Source of the DNA: Thuidium tamariscinum
Lineage: Eukaryota; Streptophyta; Bryopsida; Hypnales; Thuidiaceae
NCBI GenBank assembly: GCA_947034885.2
Contig: OX344753.2
Location: 28,784,347-28,848,346, forward strand
Direction of reading: 5' to 3'
DNA length: 64,000 bases
Numbering within the stretch: position 1 is the first letter of the stretch; every line of letters starts with the position of its first letter. Position numbers and translations under genes: made by a program. This document shows, piece after piece, positions 27,146 to 40,245 of the stretch. Under the pieces are notes generated by a model, which made no database searches, was not told where the DNA came from, and saw only the letters and a list, made by a program, of their open reading frames with translations.

Positions 27146-28784
27146 CCCTTAAAGATCTTTGACTATGTTTTCATCCAAAATACTCCAAATTGCCATTTTT
27201 AGTACAAGTTTCAAATTTTAGGGGGGAAAAACATTTTTGGACACATATAATTATAGGATCTTATAATACACCAGTTTGAGAAGATGGAGAAAAAATTTCA
27301 AAAAATTTCATGATATGGATTGTAAGATATTAACAATTGAACTACCAAAAAAAATTGGCCTTGTGAAAACAAAGTAGTTGTATTTTACAAGGTCACATTT
27401 TTGAAAAACTATCTATATTTGTTTTGCATCTTTAGATTCATTATTCAAGGAAAAATTGCTATATGCTTGAATTAAATATCAAATCATTTGGAATTGTACA
27501 ACATATAGGATACCACAAGATATATAAATGAGTGTTTTGAATTTTTAACCATAGTCCTAGGCTTAAAATATGTATTTAGGTTTTACACTTTTGGGGGGTT
27601 TCTTGTACTATTTTACACACTATATTTTGCAAATTTTTTTATTGAAAATACCCTTAAAGGTCATTATTTACAATCTTGTGTAGGTCTGTAGGATTGGACC
27701 TAAAAACTCACTTAAAACACCCATGTCTTTTGTAGTAGGGAAAAGATAGTAAGTAGAAAGTAGAGAATGAATCAAAATACTAAATTGTTTAGAATTTAAT
27801 TTATGAAACTGAAAAATGCCAATCCAATGGTTATAATATTTTAATAAACAATCTACATCCTATGATTTCTTTTTTCAAAAAAAGTTGAAAATACAATTAA
27901 TTAAAGGACTTCAAAGTTTATTTTAGAGTATCAAATCTATAACTATTTGGGGTGACTTGCCTATCACCTCCAGGTTTTCAATTTGTGGTCCCCCCCTCTC
28001 CAAAAATCAAGAGCTGTTGGATGGGGGAAAAAAAATGCCTCCCCCTCAACGAAAAATCAAGAGCTGTTGGATGGGGATACGCATATGTATATGTATATAG
28101 AATACATATATGTATATGTATACAGATACAATACAATACAGATATGAAATACGAAATACGAATACAGAATATATATACAGATATGTACATGAATACAGAC
28201 ACACATTTATCCCATAATGTTTGCAACTCCCCACACACCTTGAAAATTACAAGAGGGGGGGTGGGTAGGTAAAAAAACATTTAATTTTTAATTTTTAATT
28301 CCCCCCCCCCCCCTCCCCCCCAAAATTAAAATTTTCAAATTTTTTGTGAGGGGGGAGAAGGGGTGAATTAAAAATTAAAATTTTTTAAATTAATCATGGT
28401 ACATATGTAGTTCTTACTATGCACCATGAAGTGGCTATAACACCTAGCCTCTGTCTACTTGCAAACTAAAATTTCCATAAGTTTCCACTCATTAATTAAA
28501 ATGGAATGATTCAAATTTATATATATATATATATATATATAATTTAAAATTTTTGTTTTTGAAAAAAGTGATTTTTTTATCCACCCAAACTACCTAGGGC
28601 AAGAAAAAAATATCATACAATGACTTTTTAACTATATAGTCAATAGCCATGAAAGTTGTTGGGCGTTTAAGAAAAAACTCATCTCCATGTTGTGTGAAAG
28701 TTTCAAAGGAAAAAAAAATTTGTTCATAGTAAGTTGTCCAAAATTGCTATGTTGCCAAAAAAACGCACCTTGGTCCATTAGGGG
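27146..28784 (+). mobile_element. TTAA-bounded element, copy 4, with a foreign low-complexity insert
   Basis: The left end CCCTTAAAGATCTTTGACTATG follows a decayed target (its first 20 bases are diagnostic). The right end reads TTAACCCCTAATGGACC inward, with TTAA at 28785-28788. It matches the copies at 9899-12249 and, inverted, at 1634-2559. By comparison with those copies, about 27947-28452 is extra. That stretch holds a duplicated AAATCAAGAGCTGTTGGATG, a TATG/TACA-rich tract at 28.08-28.20 kb, and homopolymer G and C runs at 28.25-28.36 kb. A TA dinucleotide tract lies at about 28516-28541. Confidence 0.5.
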
Positions 28785-29211
28785 TTAAAGTCTCCAATCA
28801 AGGCCATTCTAGATGGCTCTTAGAGGGCTCAAATTTCTTCTAATGGAAGTTGTCATGCAAAGCATATTTATTAAATTTTATAGAGCATAAATTATTCTTT
28901 CAAATTCAAATTTTAAAAATAAAATGGAGCTTGATAGATACATTTGTTTTAGACAAAGAAAATTCAATTTGAGTGATTGGGTATTAGAGATGTATCCTAC
29001 AAGATTCTATAAAATCCAAGACCTTTTGATTGTTTGGGGCATTGAACCTCATAAATGCAAGGGTTTTGGACACACTACAATTAAGATAATTGAAGTTTGC
29101 ATATGGTAGAAGAGGAGAATGCTACACATTATTAATAGATATCATGTACAGTATAGTGCCAAGCTTAGAAAGAAACTTATACATATATTTGACTACTTAA
29201 TTCATGTTTAA

Positions 29212-29921
29212 CCCTTGAAGTTAGTTTTTTTTACATCTAACTACAAGATCTTATACCTAACTAATATGAAAATAGGTGAAAAAAATTATTATTTTTCTTG
29301 AATTATAGAGTTTATTTCAAGAATTGACCAAGAACAAATGGTAGACAACAAAAGGCAAAGCCCTAGAGACAATAAAATAAATGAATTAAAAAAAATTGAC
29401 CACACAAAGTGCAAGATATATGCATTGAAGTGAAAAAAATAAGTTTTATTCTTTAAAAATTATTATATAGAATTAGGTACAAGATAGAAGAAAATGTTAA
29501 ATAATTAATATCTCTAAGATGGAATTAAAATGCACTAATCCCAATGGCAAGATTGTTCTAAAAAAAAAAATAAACCATGTAGAAATCTCTTTTGAGAAAT
29601 TGTAAAAATTGCATTTAGAAATGAATTCTACAAGTTATTTTTTCAAGAAGATGATTAAAGTGCCTCCAAAACAAGATTGTCCATAACTTTCTCATAACAA
29701 ATCCAAATGGAATGAATCAAAGCTTTCCATGTAGAGTTGTAGACAATAATATAATCTATGAGAAGATATTTTCTTAAATATCAAATTTAAAAATATTTTG
29801 GGCTGCCCCCTCTCCTTTGTTTTGAGCTTATTTGGACATATCTTTTGTTCATGGGTTCTAATTAGAAAAAATCAGCCTAAAATCCCATATTTCCCTTGAA
29901 GGGACAATGATCTCTTAGGGG
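29212..29921 (-). mobile_element. TTAA-bounded element, copy 5 (inverted relative of copy 1)
   Basis: TTAA flanks lie at 29208-29211 and 29922-29925. The ends CCCTTGAAG and, inward from the right, CCCCTAAGAG belong to the same family. The interior is the reverse complement of much of 196-1124, for example the segment on Arg-poor AT-rich DNA around 29.6-29.8 kb. It is non-coding. Confidence 0.5.
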
Positions 29922-29925
29922 TTAA

Positions 29926-32563
29926 ATTTTTTTGATTATTCAAAATTCTATTTTCAATTGATTTGTGAAAGCCAAAAATTCAATCATTGGATTGTTTTGT
30001 TTTTAGTTTTGAATATATGAAAACATTGACATTCCAATCAAGTTTGTATATAAAAATAAAACTTTGAAAGAAAATTAAGAAATTCTAGATATCACTATCT
30101 AAAATTGTGCATCAACTATAAAATGATCATTTTGGAGTTAATTTCTAAAAGACCAAAACATTTAATTTTGGAACAATAGATGAACTCTAATACATCCAAA
30201 ACACTCAAAATCTTTGTTTTCACATCCTTCTAATTATTGTGGATTCTTCTATTAGTATTCTTGCACAACTTTTAAAAAATATTAAGAATGTTTAGGCCAA
30301 AAGCTAACTAGTAAAGAGTAGTTGCATCCAAACCTTGATTTCATTTGGTTCTTGCATTTTTCCATCCAATGAAAGAAGTCATTTCCCTTTGGTAGTGAAT
30401 TTGAATGAGCTAATTTTCTTTTCATCTTATACATGACCTTGGTTCATTTTCTTCTTGTGTAACACATCAATCAATTGAATGTCCTTTCACATTTAATTTG
30501 AATCAGCCAGTAACCAAGATTTCAATTCTACAAATACATATACATACCAAAACCTTGTCAAAATTTTTAACTACTACAAAATTTCAAGTCTCATAATATA
30601 TGTTTAGCTATTAGCTTCTAAATTTATATGATGCTGTGTGTTTGGAGATGAGAATACAATCTCTTTATACAAGTGGGGTAGTATGAGGCAAAACAACCTA
30701 TGTAGGATAGATAAGTAGGAGCTCAATCACTCATAGTTAAATCAAAAGCAAGAATTGTGCTTAAAGTAGGATTTTAGACTTCATTTAGCATCGAGGAATA
30801 ACTATTTGAAATTTTTTTTGATCCTATTTAATTTAGAAAATCAATCTAAATTTCATCTTCAAAAATCCTTTTGGGATTTAGAGTCTTCAATCAAAAGTTA
30901 TAGATAAATTTCAAATGGGTTGGAAGGGACAAAATACTCTTAGATTTCCAAACATCCTTTCTAAATTGTGTTCATAACTTTTTTTTAGAAAGATTGAAAT
31001 TACAAATGGATTTTTGAAGACAAAAATTAGCTTGATTTTTCAATTTCTTTTGGACCAAATTTATAAAAAAATTGTTCTACTATTCTAAAATGGGGCTTGA
31101 AATTCTACCTTGAAAACAAGTCTTGTGTTTTGATAATGAATGATTAAGCTTTTATGGCTTCAAATTAAACCATACCCTTTGTGGATTCATGATGGGCAAT
31201 GGATTTCACTATCAAAAGGACCTCTCAACCGTCATCACTCATTGAATAGCAATCAAGTAATTATTTCACAGTGCCATCTAGTATCCTTTTGATGGTAGAT
31301 GGTAATTGCCATAAATAAATTGTAGTTATTTAAATGTACAATACTTGATTAGTCATATGTGAGGGTTGTTAACTTTAATTAGCAATTTTTTGTCTAGTAT
31401 ATGGAGTCTCCCACTAATCCTACCATTAATAACATATTATTTTGAGTGTCATCAATTGAAATCCAACCATACCTATAGGAGATCCTTTCATAGCTATTAA
31501 TTCCTAGTTTGAAACAATCAATTTTTGACTTATTTTGAAGAGGTGGAGATCATTTTCTAGCTTGTTTTTTATTGTCCATTCAATTTTTGCATTATTTTAT
31601 ATGCATCTAGTTTTAATGCCTAATAATTTGAATTTCAACCAGTCAAGTTTCAATTCTTCCTGGTTCTTTTCAAACATTGATCTTACTATTGTTTGATATA
31701 GATTTGCACAACTTAATATTACAAACATTCCATAATTTATAAATTTGAAATAAGTATGTCAAACCTCATAAACTAACTTTGTCTAGTTCAAAAAATAACC
31801 CTTCAAAGACAACATGAACAAAGAAATATAATAAATTGTCAAAAATCCCAAAGGACCAAGGATATTCTTTTGTAAAAAACAAGTCAAAATTGCCACTTTT
31901 GCTACATTTATATAAGAAAAAAATAAAAAAAGATTTATAAGCTAATTGTAAGATCTTCTATATAATCTGTCTTAAATTACATGGTAAGAATTTGACTAAG
32001 TTGAAGATATTAGCATTCCAAGTTATCAAACATATTTTTTTCTTAACACTAATCTCCAATTTCAAATGACTTTGACTACTACTTGTAGAAATCTTTAACA
32101 CTATGAACTTTGAATTCAAAAAATTGTGTTGAAGAATTAAATTAAAAGTTTAGGATAAACATTTGAAAAATAACATACTTGCATTTCATTCTTTAAAAAA
32201 ATATTAAGTAGAATTAGGTCAAAGATTAAAGAAAAATTAATTTGTTAATAACTCCAAGATGGGATTGAAACACAATAATTGCAATAGTAATATTTTCTAG
32301 CAAATAAACTTAACCTTTTCAAAAAGAAACTGAAAAATTGTGAAAATTGCATTAAAAAATGAATCCTAGAAGTTATTTTTTGAAAAGGATGCTCAAATAG
32401 GCCTAAAAATAAGATTGTTCATAACTTTTGCATGACTAATCCAAATGGAATAAAACAAATCTTCACATGTAAACAAAAATTTGTTTTATAAGAAGTAAAA
32501 ATTTAAATTTAATTTCAAATTTTTATAGACTTTTTTTTACGTACCATGTTGAAATTTGGGCTT
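29926..32563. other. AT-rich desert with a further decayed TTAA-family relative
   Basis: No gene is seen. About 31.83-32.54 kb resembles the interior of copies 1 and 5 (shared order of phrases such as AATCCAAATGGAATAAA). It is probably an older, less bounded copy of that family. Confidence 0.35.
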
Positions 32564-32566
32564 ATT

Positions 32567-32815
32567 CACTAGAAGAAAAACGCAGAAATCCTTGTTAATT
32601 TCAACAAAACACGTCAGGTAGATTGTGTTGAGACTGCGTTGCTGAAAACGCAGGAAAACGCTGAAAATGTTGAAAACGCAGAAAAACACAGAAAACGCGT
32701 TTTTTTTGTGTGTTTTTTATGTTTTTTTTGTGTTTTTTCCGCGTTTTCTGCAACGTAGTCTCAACACAATCTACCTGACGTGTTTTGTTGAAATTAACAG
32801 GGATTTCTTCTAGTG
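32567..32815. mobile_element. CACTA-type MITE
   Basis: The 249-bp element begins CACTAGAAGAAA and ends TTTCTTCTAGTG. It is flanked by the 3-bp direct repeat ATT (32564-32566 and 32816-32818). The outer roughly 75 bp on each side are inverted repeats that include GTCAGGTAGATTGTGTTGAG and its complement. The centre is a GCGTTTT-rich low-complexity tract. CACTA ends plus a 3-bp duplication fit the CACTA (En/Spm) superfamily. A short minus-strand ORF across it is an artefact of the repeat. Confidence 0.7.
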
Positions 32816-32818
32816 ATT

Positions 32819-33812
32819 GTGGTAAAAATTTTGTTCCCATGCACCAATCTCGGGGGGAGCACTACTTGAAATGTTTGAAGATCACGTGCGTTCAAGCCTT
32901 TATAACATGAGGGCTATGTAGGTAAATTTTCAGAATTTATATAGGCCTATATTTACCTAAATTTCTAAAGTATGATAATTTGAGATACCCTATCCTTCAT
33001 TTTAAATTGAAATTCACTACAATTAATTGTATACTATATTATTTATAAATAGAGAGTTTTAGAATGATGATTCACACATGTATAAGGTTTTAGGGTCAAG
33101 GTTTACGTACAATTGTGTATATTCTAGGGTATAGGGTTTAGGTACTGAGAATGAAATTAGACTATAGAATTTAGCACTAAACATTCGAGGGTTGCTATTA
33201 TGTGAGTATAAAAGTGTGAATTTGTAAACCTATTAGCTTAGAAGACTATACACCTATGATATAAATGTCTATATTATAGTAACCTTTTATATTAATAGTG
33301 CATATATATGCTATAAGTACCTATATTATAGGTGATTATGTTATAAATACCTTCAATGGTTGCATGATGCATACTTATGTATATGCTCAAGGATCACATG
33401 CTCACACTTTCATGCTCACATACTAGCACCGTTGCTGAGCATTCCAAGTTCAAGGTTTACAATTCTTCCAATACCAAACAAAAATGGCAATAGAAAAAAT
33501 CTGCAACAATACATTTTACAACAAACATGTATTCAAAAGTCCAAACCATAGGTTATGTAGAAAGAAAGCGTCAACTAGAAGTTTGAACTTCATCAACAAG
33601 CATTTATCCATGACTAGTATAAAAAAATAGTTAGAATACTATCAAAACACAATACTTGGGATCCTTCTAGCAAGTTAGGAGAACATAATACTTAGAATCT
33701 TTCTTGGCAAGTTAAGAGAATACAATACTTGGGATCAATGGGATCCTTCTATAAAAGCAAGCCTTAATTGTTGCATTTCTTGTTTTTATTCTTGTTTTTT
33801 CTTTTTCACAAT
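32819..33812. other. AT-rich intergenic, nothing recognised
   Basis: Non-coding AT-rich sequence. A loose repeat of phrases ending in TACTTGGGATC occurs at about 33.65-33.74 kb. Confidence 0.35.
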
Positions 33813-34540
33813 GGGGTCATTGCAAAAAACACCTATTGATTTTAGTGCGTTTTGCAACAATATTCATGACTTTTTCAAGAGTACTATAAAATTAGAAAAT
33901 TAATTTAAAAATTAAAAAAAATATGAATAATGTATACACCTCTAAATGAAGGTTTTCATTGAAGGAAATTGATAGAAAAATTCTTTAAGTAGAACTTGAA
34001 AAGTGCCAAATCTCAAGAAAATAGGTATTTTGATTCAAAAATGAGGGAAAAATAGTAAAATTAAGTATTTTCAAAAAATAAAAAGTAACAATTTGCAACA
34101 ACTTTATGGAGATGGTCAATCACCAAAAAACCCACCAAAATCATATTTTATATGTTTCAAAATGCAAGTAGAAAGAAGCTCACTTTGTAGACCTCCACAC
34201 CACACAAAATTAACTATTTTTGAAAATCCTTCTCTAGAAAGCTATAAGTCTACTAGAAGACAATCTCATATAAATTTCATCTCAAAATAATTAAAAAAAG
34301 GTATTCCATAGTACTAAAAAACCCTAAATTGCAAAGTGTGACATTCAATTGAGGGCTATTTTTGGATATTAAAAGTTTTTTGAAAAATATGAAAAAATTA
34401 AGGAAGGTGTATGATAGTTATGAGTAGCTTCCATATAAATCTTGAGTCATTTGAAGTCAAAACACAAAAGTTATGGCTAAAAACCAGATCAACATGCAAC
34501 GTGTGACACAAAATATTACAAGTGTTTCTGGCAATGATCC
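33813..34540 (+). mobile_element. About 730-bp inverted-end repeat family, copy 1
   Basis: The left end GGGGTCATTGCAAAAAACAC and the right end (inward) GGATCATTGCCAGAAACACTTG are inverted repeats. The interior matches 39009-39740 in the same orientation (for example the AGAAGCTCACTTTGTAGAC segment near 34.17 and 39.37 kb) and 37209-37933 inverted. It has no coding capacity and is a DNA-transposon-like MITE family of unknown superfamily. Confidence 0.5.
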
Positions 34541-37208
34541 AATGTTGTTGTACAAAAAAAATAAAACATATTTGAATATTTTTTTATACCCTTAATTCTT
34601 TATAAATTTTATTTTTCCATTCTAATGGTGCTATTTTACTTTGAAAAAAATTCTAAATTTTAGGTGCAAGGTAACTATAATATTTCTTCATTTGATCACA
34701 TGTAAATAAAAAAATAAAATGGAAGTGTGCCCCTTAGGGCACTAATTGAAATAAAGCTAATACATTTTTCTATTTTATGAATAAATTCATCAAAGTTTCA
34801 CTAGAAATTGAGGTCAACGAAACCTTTCACAAGTCTATTTTGTCCCTTGAAGAGACAATGGTTCATTAGACCACTATATAACTAAAACTTAGTGTTTTAA
34901 AACAAAAAAAATCTTGTAGAAATTACAAATACTCAATCTATATTCAGTTTTAGGAAAAAAAATTTGGATTCAAGTAATGTAGAAATATATTGAATAATGC
35001 AACAATTGATTCAATCATATAGATTTGATCTCTGAATTGTATTTTCTAACATTATTTTGAAATGTACCTTTGATTTATCATTCTAAATTTCATATTGTAG
35101 AGTACATTATAATTTTGAAACTTGGACTATTATAAAGCTTTAGGACCGATGCATAGTATAAAATTTCCAAAATTATATGATGTATTATAAAACAAATTTT
35201 GGAATGATAATCTCATGATGAATCAAATAATAGTTGTAAAATATGATCATAAGATCATATGGTTAGATTAACTAATACAACAAATGAAAATTTTTCAATA
35301 AAATTGTAGCCAAAAATTTGAAAGTCATTCTAAATTGATTGTAAATCCAATTTTTTAAAAAAATTTCATAAAATTAATTCTATGTTTGAAATATAAATTT
35401 CTAATAATAGTGATTTTTGAATTTATTTTAATTCTTTAATTGAAGTCCTTTTTTAAGGTTCTTTATTCAAATTGAATAAATTATTTTTCAAGGCCAAACC
35501 TACCTATATCTTTTCACTATTAGAATATTTGAAAAGCAAAGGCTTTGGAATGTGTATTATACAAATGTTAAAGATGAAAAGAAGAAATTGAGAAAAAAAT
35601 TTATGGATGAAAAAAGTCACCTAGAGGTTATGTGTTAGCTTTGACAAGATGGTTGGCCAAAGTTATATTTTAAAATATTTCAGTCTTTAATTTTTAATTT
35701 TGTGACTGTTTTTACTTTTGAAAATGAAATCAGGCGTATTCTATAACTCACAAAAAATCTAGATTTTTTTGTAAAAACTCTAAAACCATCACTTTTTGAA
35801 GAAAATTTGATGAAATTTCATATCATACACAAAATGTTATCAAGAATTTTGAATTTTTTGTATAGATGTCAATAATAGTGAAATAATCATTGGAGAAAAC
35901 CAAATTTCTAAATCATTTCATAATTAGAAAGTCAAGACATCATGGTTTTAGGCCTGAAATTCAAATTGCAATACATTATTCTATAATAGAAATTTTTTAG
36001 TCTTCCAAACTAAAATAGAGATTAAATTATGCTTTATAAATTTCATTTTACTAGTTAGACTCAAATTCAAAAAAGATGATCAAAATAATGCTAAAAGGTA
36101 CCAAAATACATCGGAATAGTGATTTGTAGATTTAAATATCTTATTTTGTAGAAAGTCAATAATACCACAAATGAATAAAGCATTTTCCAACATCAGCTAC
36201 TACAGATGCATTTAATCAATTCCCTCCAAAATGGATGAATATTATTTTTTTCTCATTTTATTCAAAGGAAAAAAAAATTCTTATTTGTAGTCACATGCTT
36301 AATCTTAGAAGAACTATTTAAAAACTTAGGAATGCAAAAAGTCACTTATTTTTGGGCTCATTTTCAAGGAAATAAAATTAATTATGAAGTAGTGTATTCA
36401 AATAAAGAAGAAGATTCACCATTTAAGAATTTATAAAAAATTCCAAAGCATAAGTGGTCTCAAAGTAAAGAGTCAACTATAGTGGAAACACCCAAAACCG
36501 TCCAAATAAGGAATTCAGCATAGTTGGAGGCAAAGTTTTCTTATAATGATATTTTTGTAGTATTAGCGAGTGAAAATCATGAATATTAAAAAAAAATTAG
36601 ATTTTTCGGACACAGTATGTAATTTCTACAAATTTTCAAAGTGTTGGCTCCCTAGACCTGCGGAACCGTCCTGTAGGTGCCCCCAAAACTGAATCTTGCG
36701 AAAATCAGCTCTGAGCCAACCACATTTTCTTATGTGTCCTTCAACTGTGTCAGCAAATTACAATCACACATGTGGCAAACACATTAACTACACTCTAGGG
36801 ACATATTTGGGTGAATCTATGGTCCACTAGAAGGAATAGGTGCGGGAATGGGTGTTTTGCCCTTAGTCATCTGATAGGGAATTCTAGTCAATGCGAGAGT
36901 CAATGAGGTTGACGAATGTGTTTTTTAATCTCTTTTTTGGTCTGTATCTAGCAACAACCACTAGAATATACATCTTGCACTTGGATTTGAGCCATTTTTC
37001 AATTTTTTTTTAATCTCATACTGCATCTTTTCTTGTCTTCTTTCATTGTACCATATTTGTTCTTGAATTTTGGCTTCAAATTTATAGCAAATCTTTCATT
37101 CTTCTAATATTTTTTTGAAATTTAACAATGGAACAATTACTATTGCAAGATGCTAACTTTCTAAAATATTATGTGTCCAAAGATCAATTTCAATTTCACT
37201 TAAACAAG
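34541..37208. other. AT-rich intergenic desert, no gene seen
   Basis: Non-coding AT-rich sequence. A GC-richer patch at about 36.64-36.93 kb holds no ORF of note. Confidence 0.4.
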
Positions 37209-37933
37209 TGATTGCATGAAACTTCTTGTACTATTTTTTGTCACATATCTCATGCTGATCTATTTTTTGACCACAAATTCTATATTTTCTCTCCAAATTA
37301 CTCAAGATTTTTAGAATTGGTACTCATGACTATCATACACATTTCGTAATTTTTTCATAATTTTCAAAAATAATTTAATATTAAAATAGTACTAGTGATT
37401 GAATGTCACAAATGACAATTTGGAGGTTTTTAGTACTAACGAGTACCTTTTTTTTTAATGATTTTAAGATGAAATTTAGATGAGATGGTCTTCTAGTAGA
37501 CTTCTAGCTCTCCAAGGAAGGATTTTTGAAAATAGATAATTTTATGTGGTGTGGAAGTCTACAAAGTGAGCTTCTTTCTACTTGTATTTTGAAACATATA
37601 AAATATTATTTTGGATTTTTTTTGGTGAATGACCATCTCCATAGAGTTGTTTCAAATGAACGGTTTTTATTTTTTGTATTTATTTATTTTTATTATTTTT
37701 TCCTAATTAAAACATAGAAGTATGTATTTTCTTGAGACTTAGCACTTTTCAAGTTCTCCTACTTAGAGTATTTTTTCATGGAATTCCTTCCTTGGATACC
37801 TTCATCTTAAAGGTATATACATTAGTTATATATATTTTTTTAATTTAAAAATTGATTTTCTAATTTTAAAGTACTCCCTAAAAGATCATGAAAATGCAAC
37901 AAAATTGATACTTTTGTGTTTCTTGCAATTGCC
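37209..37933 (-). mobile_element. About 730-bp inverted-end repeat family, copy 2 (inverted)
   Basis: This is the reverse-complement copy of the family at 33813 and 39009. It contains GTCTACAAAGTGAGCTTC near 37.56 kb and ends in TTTCTTGCAATTGCC. The boundaries are approximate. Confidence 0.45.
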
Positions 37934-38448
37934 TAGTAGCACCTATAACTCTCACTGTATCCACAACCATCTCCTCTAAAATCTTGGAAAATCTTGGGAA
38001 GTGAATAGTTGTGATTACAAGGATGTACCGATGTACTTCATTTGAGTACCAAACCATGGTCTTGGTATTAGATACATTCATAGATGTCTCTTTAAAAATT
38101 CACAACTTATACTCACATTGTCCAAATAATACATTTGAAAGTACATTGGAATTATCTTTCTCTTGCTAATATATAGGGTTGAATAATTGTTGGATGTCTA
38201 TAGATAGAAATCATGTTCAAAATTCTTAAGTTCATGGTTATGGGTGTTGCTACCTTAATGTTGAATTAAATCTAACCCTCACCTCAAGTAGCTTTGGGGG
38301 GTCAAGGTGAACTCGCCCCCTCATTTAGCCATTTCAAGTCATTCAAGGGGTGCATGTAAGAAAAAAGCCCCCTATTTTTGCTCCATAAACCTTAAACATT
38401 AAGAAGGATGTTTTAAGTCTGATGAATGACAAAGAATCTTTCTTTGTA

Positions 38449-40245
38449 GGATAGGGTCATTGCAAGAAAGAGTGACCACTTTTGTGTCACTTTGCAAACT
38501 TGGCTCTTGTCCAAAGCCATAACTTTTGATTGATGAATCCAATGTCCAAAACAAAAAATTGTTTCTAGAATTTTTGATTGCATTTATATTCTATATTTTT
38601 AATTCTTTTTTAAAAATCATTTTATTCTTATAAGTTATTTTTGTTAATTTGTCACACTTTCAAGATTGAAGGTTCTTAATACTATTGAGTAGTTTAAATT
38701 AATGATTTTTAGTTGAATTTTTGTGGTATGTTTTTATAGTACGTAGACATGTCCCTAGCTAACAAAGGAAATCTAAAAAAACATAATTTTATTACCTCTA
38801 CTTTAGTACAAACAGGTGTCCCTTGCATGCACACTTCTAAACATTAATAATGGTTTTGAACTCATTTTTTTTATTAAACCTCATCACCAAGAAGTCTTCT
38901 CAAATGGCCAATTTTTTGTTTTGTTCAAAATTGCTTTTCCTATTTTTTACAAATTAAAATGTTAGTACATGTATTTTCTAAGACATTTTCTTAGACACTG
39001 AAATGTAATATAGGGTGAATGCAAGAAATACCTGTACTATTTGTTGCGTTTTACTACAGTATACATGACTTTTTCAGGAGAACTTTAAAATTAGAAAATT
39101 TATTTGAAAAAAATTTGAAAAATATGAACAATGTATATACCTCTAATTTCACCGAAGGAAATTGATAGAAAAATTCTCTAAGTAGGAGAATTTAAAAAGC
39201 ACCAAACCTCAAGAAAACACATATCTTCATGTTTTAATTCGGGAAAAATAATAAAAATAAGAAAATACAAAAAATAAAAAGTGGCCATTTGCAACAATTC
39301 TATGGATATCGTCATTCACAAAAGAACACCCCAAAATAATATTTTATATGTTTCAAATTTCAAACAAAAAGAAGCTCACTTTGTAGACTTCCACACCACA
39401 TAAAAATAACTTTAAGAAAAATACCTCACATAGATAGATGTAAATCTACTAGAAGACTATTTCATCCAAATTTCATCTCAAATTCATTAAAAAAAAGTTC
39501 TCCTTAGTACTAAAAACCTCCAAATTGTCATTTGTGACATTTAATCACTAGTATTATTTTAATATTAAAATATTTTTGAAAATTATGAAAAAATCGTGTA
39601 AGGTGTATGATAGACACGAGTACCTTCTCTAGAAATCTCGAGTCATTTCGAGAAAAAATGCAAAAGTTATGGCCAAAAAACAAATTAGCACTTACCTTGT
39701 GATGGAAAATAGTACAAGTGTTTCTTGCATTCACCCTATAGAAAATACATGCACTAACATTTCAATTTGTAAAAAATAGGAAAAGAAATTTTGAATAAAA
39801 CAAAAAATTGGCCATTTGAAAAGACTTCTTGGTGATGGGCTACAACAAAAAAAATGAGTTCAAAATCATTTTTAATGTTTAGAAGTGTGCGCGCAAGGGA
39901 CACTTGGTTGTACTAATATAGAGGTCATAAAATTATGTTTTTTTAGATTTCCTTTGGTAGGGACATGTCTACCTACTATAAAAACATACCACAAAAATTT
40001 CAAAATCATTAATTTAAACTACTCAATAGTATAAAAAACCTTCAATCTTGATTTTTGAAAGTGTGACAAATTAACAAAAATAACTTATAAATATAAAATG
40101 ATTTTTAAATTTTTTTGAAAAATATAGAATATAAATGAAATCAAAAACTCTAAAAATTTAGTTTGTTTTGGGCATTGAATTCACCAATCAAAAGTTATGG
40201 CTTTGGACAAGAGTCAAGTTTGGAAAGTGCTATAATAGTAATTTA
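38449..40245. repeat. Large palindrome split by a nested repeat copy
   Basis: About 38449-38985 and 39741-40245 are inverted copies of each other. For example, ACCAAGAAGTCTTCTCAAAT on the left answers the complementary stretch near 39.82 kb, and GACAAGAGTCAAG near 40.21 kb answers CTTGGCTCTTGTC near 38.51 kb. Between the arms sits the 39009-39740 element. The left end again carries the GGGTCATTGCAAGAAA motif of that family. Confidence 0.55.
39009..39740 (+). mobile_element. About 730-bp inverted-end repeat family, copy 3
   Basis: It starts TATAGGGTGAATGCAAGAAA and ends with the complement, so it has clean inverted ends of roughly 30 bp with two or three mismatches. It matches 33813-34540 along its length. 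It occupies the loop of the larger palindrome 38449-40245, so it is the younger insertion there or the palindrome's own centre. Confidence 0.5.

Noticed and set aside
28081-28234. Ile/Tyr/Val/Cys-rich ORFs around 28.0-28.3 kb
   Set aside because: They are translations of a TATG/ATAC simple-sequence tract.
32601-32840. 79-codon minus-strand Phe/Lys-rich ORF
   Set aside because: It is produced by the inverted repeat and low-complexity core of the CACTA-type MITE.
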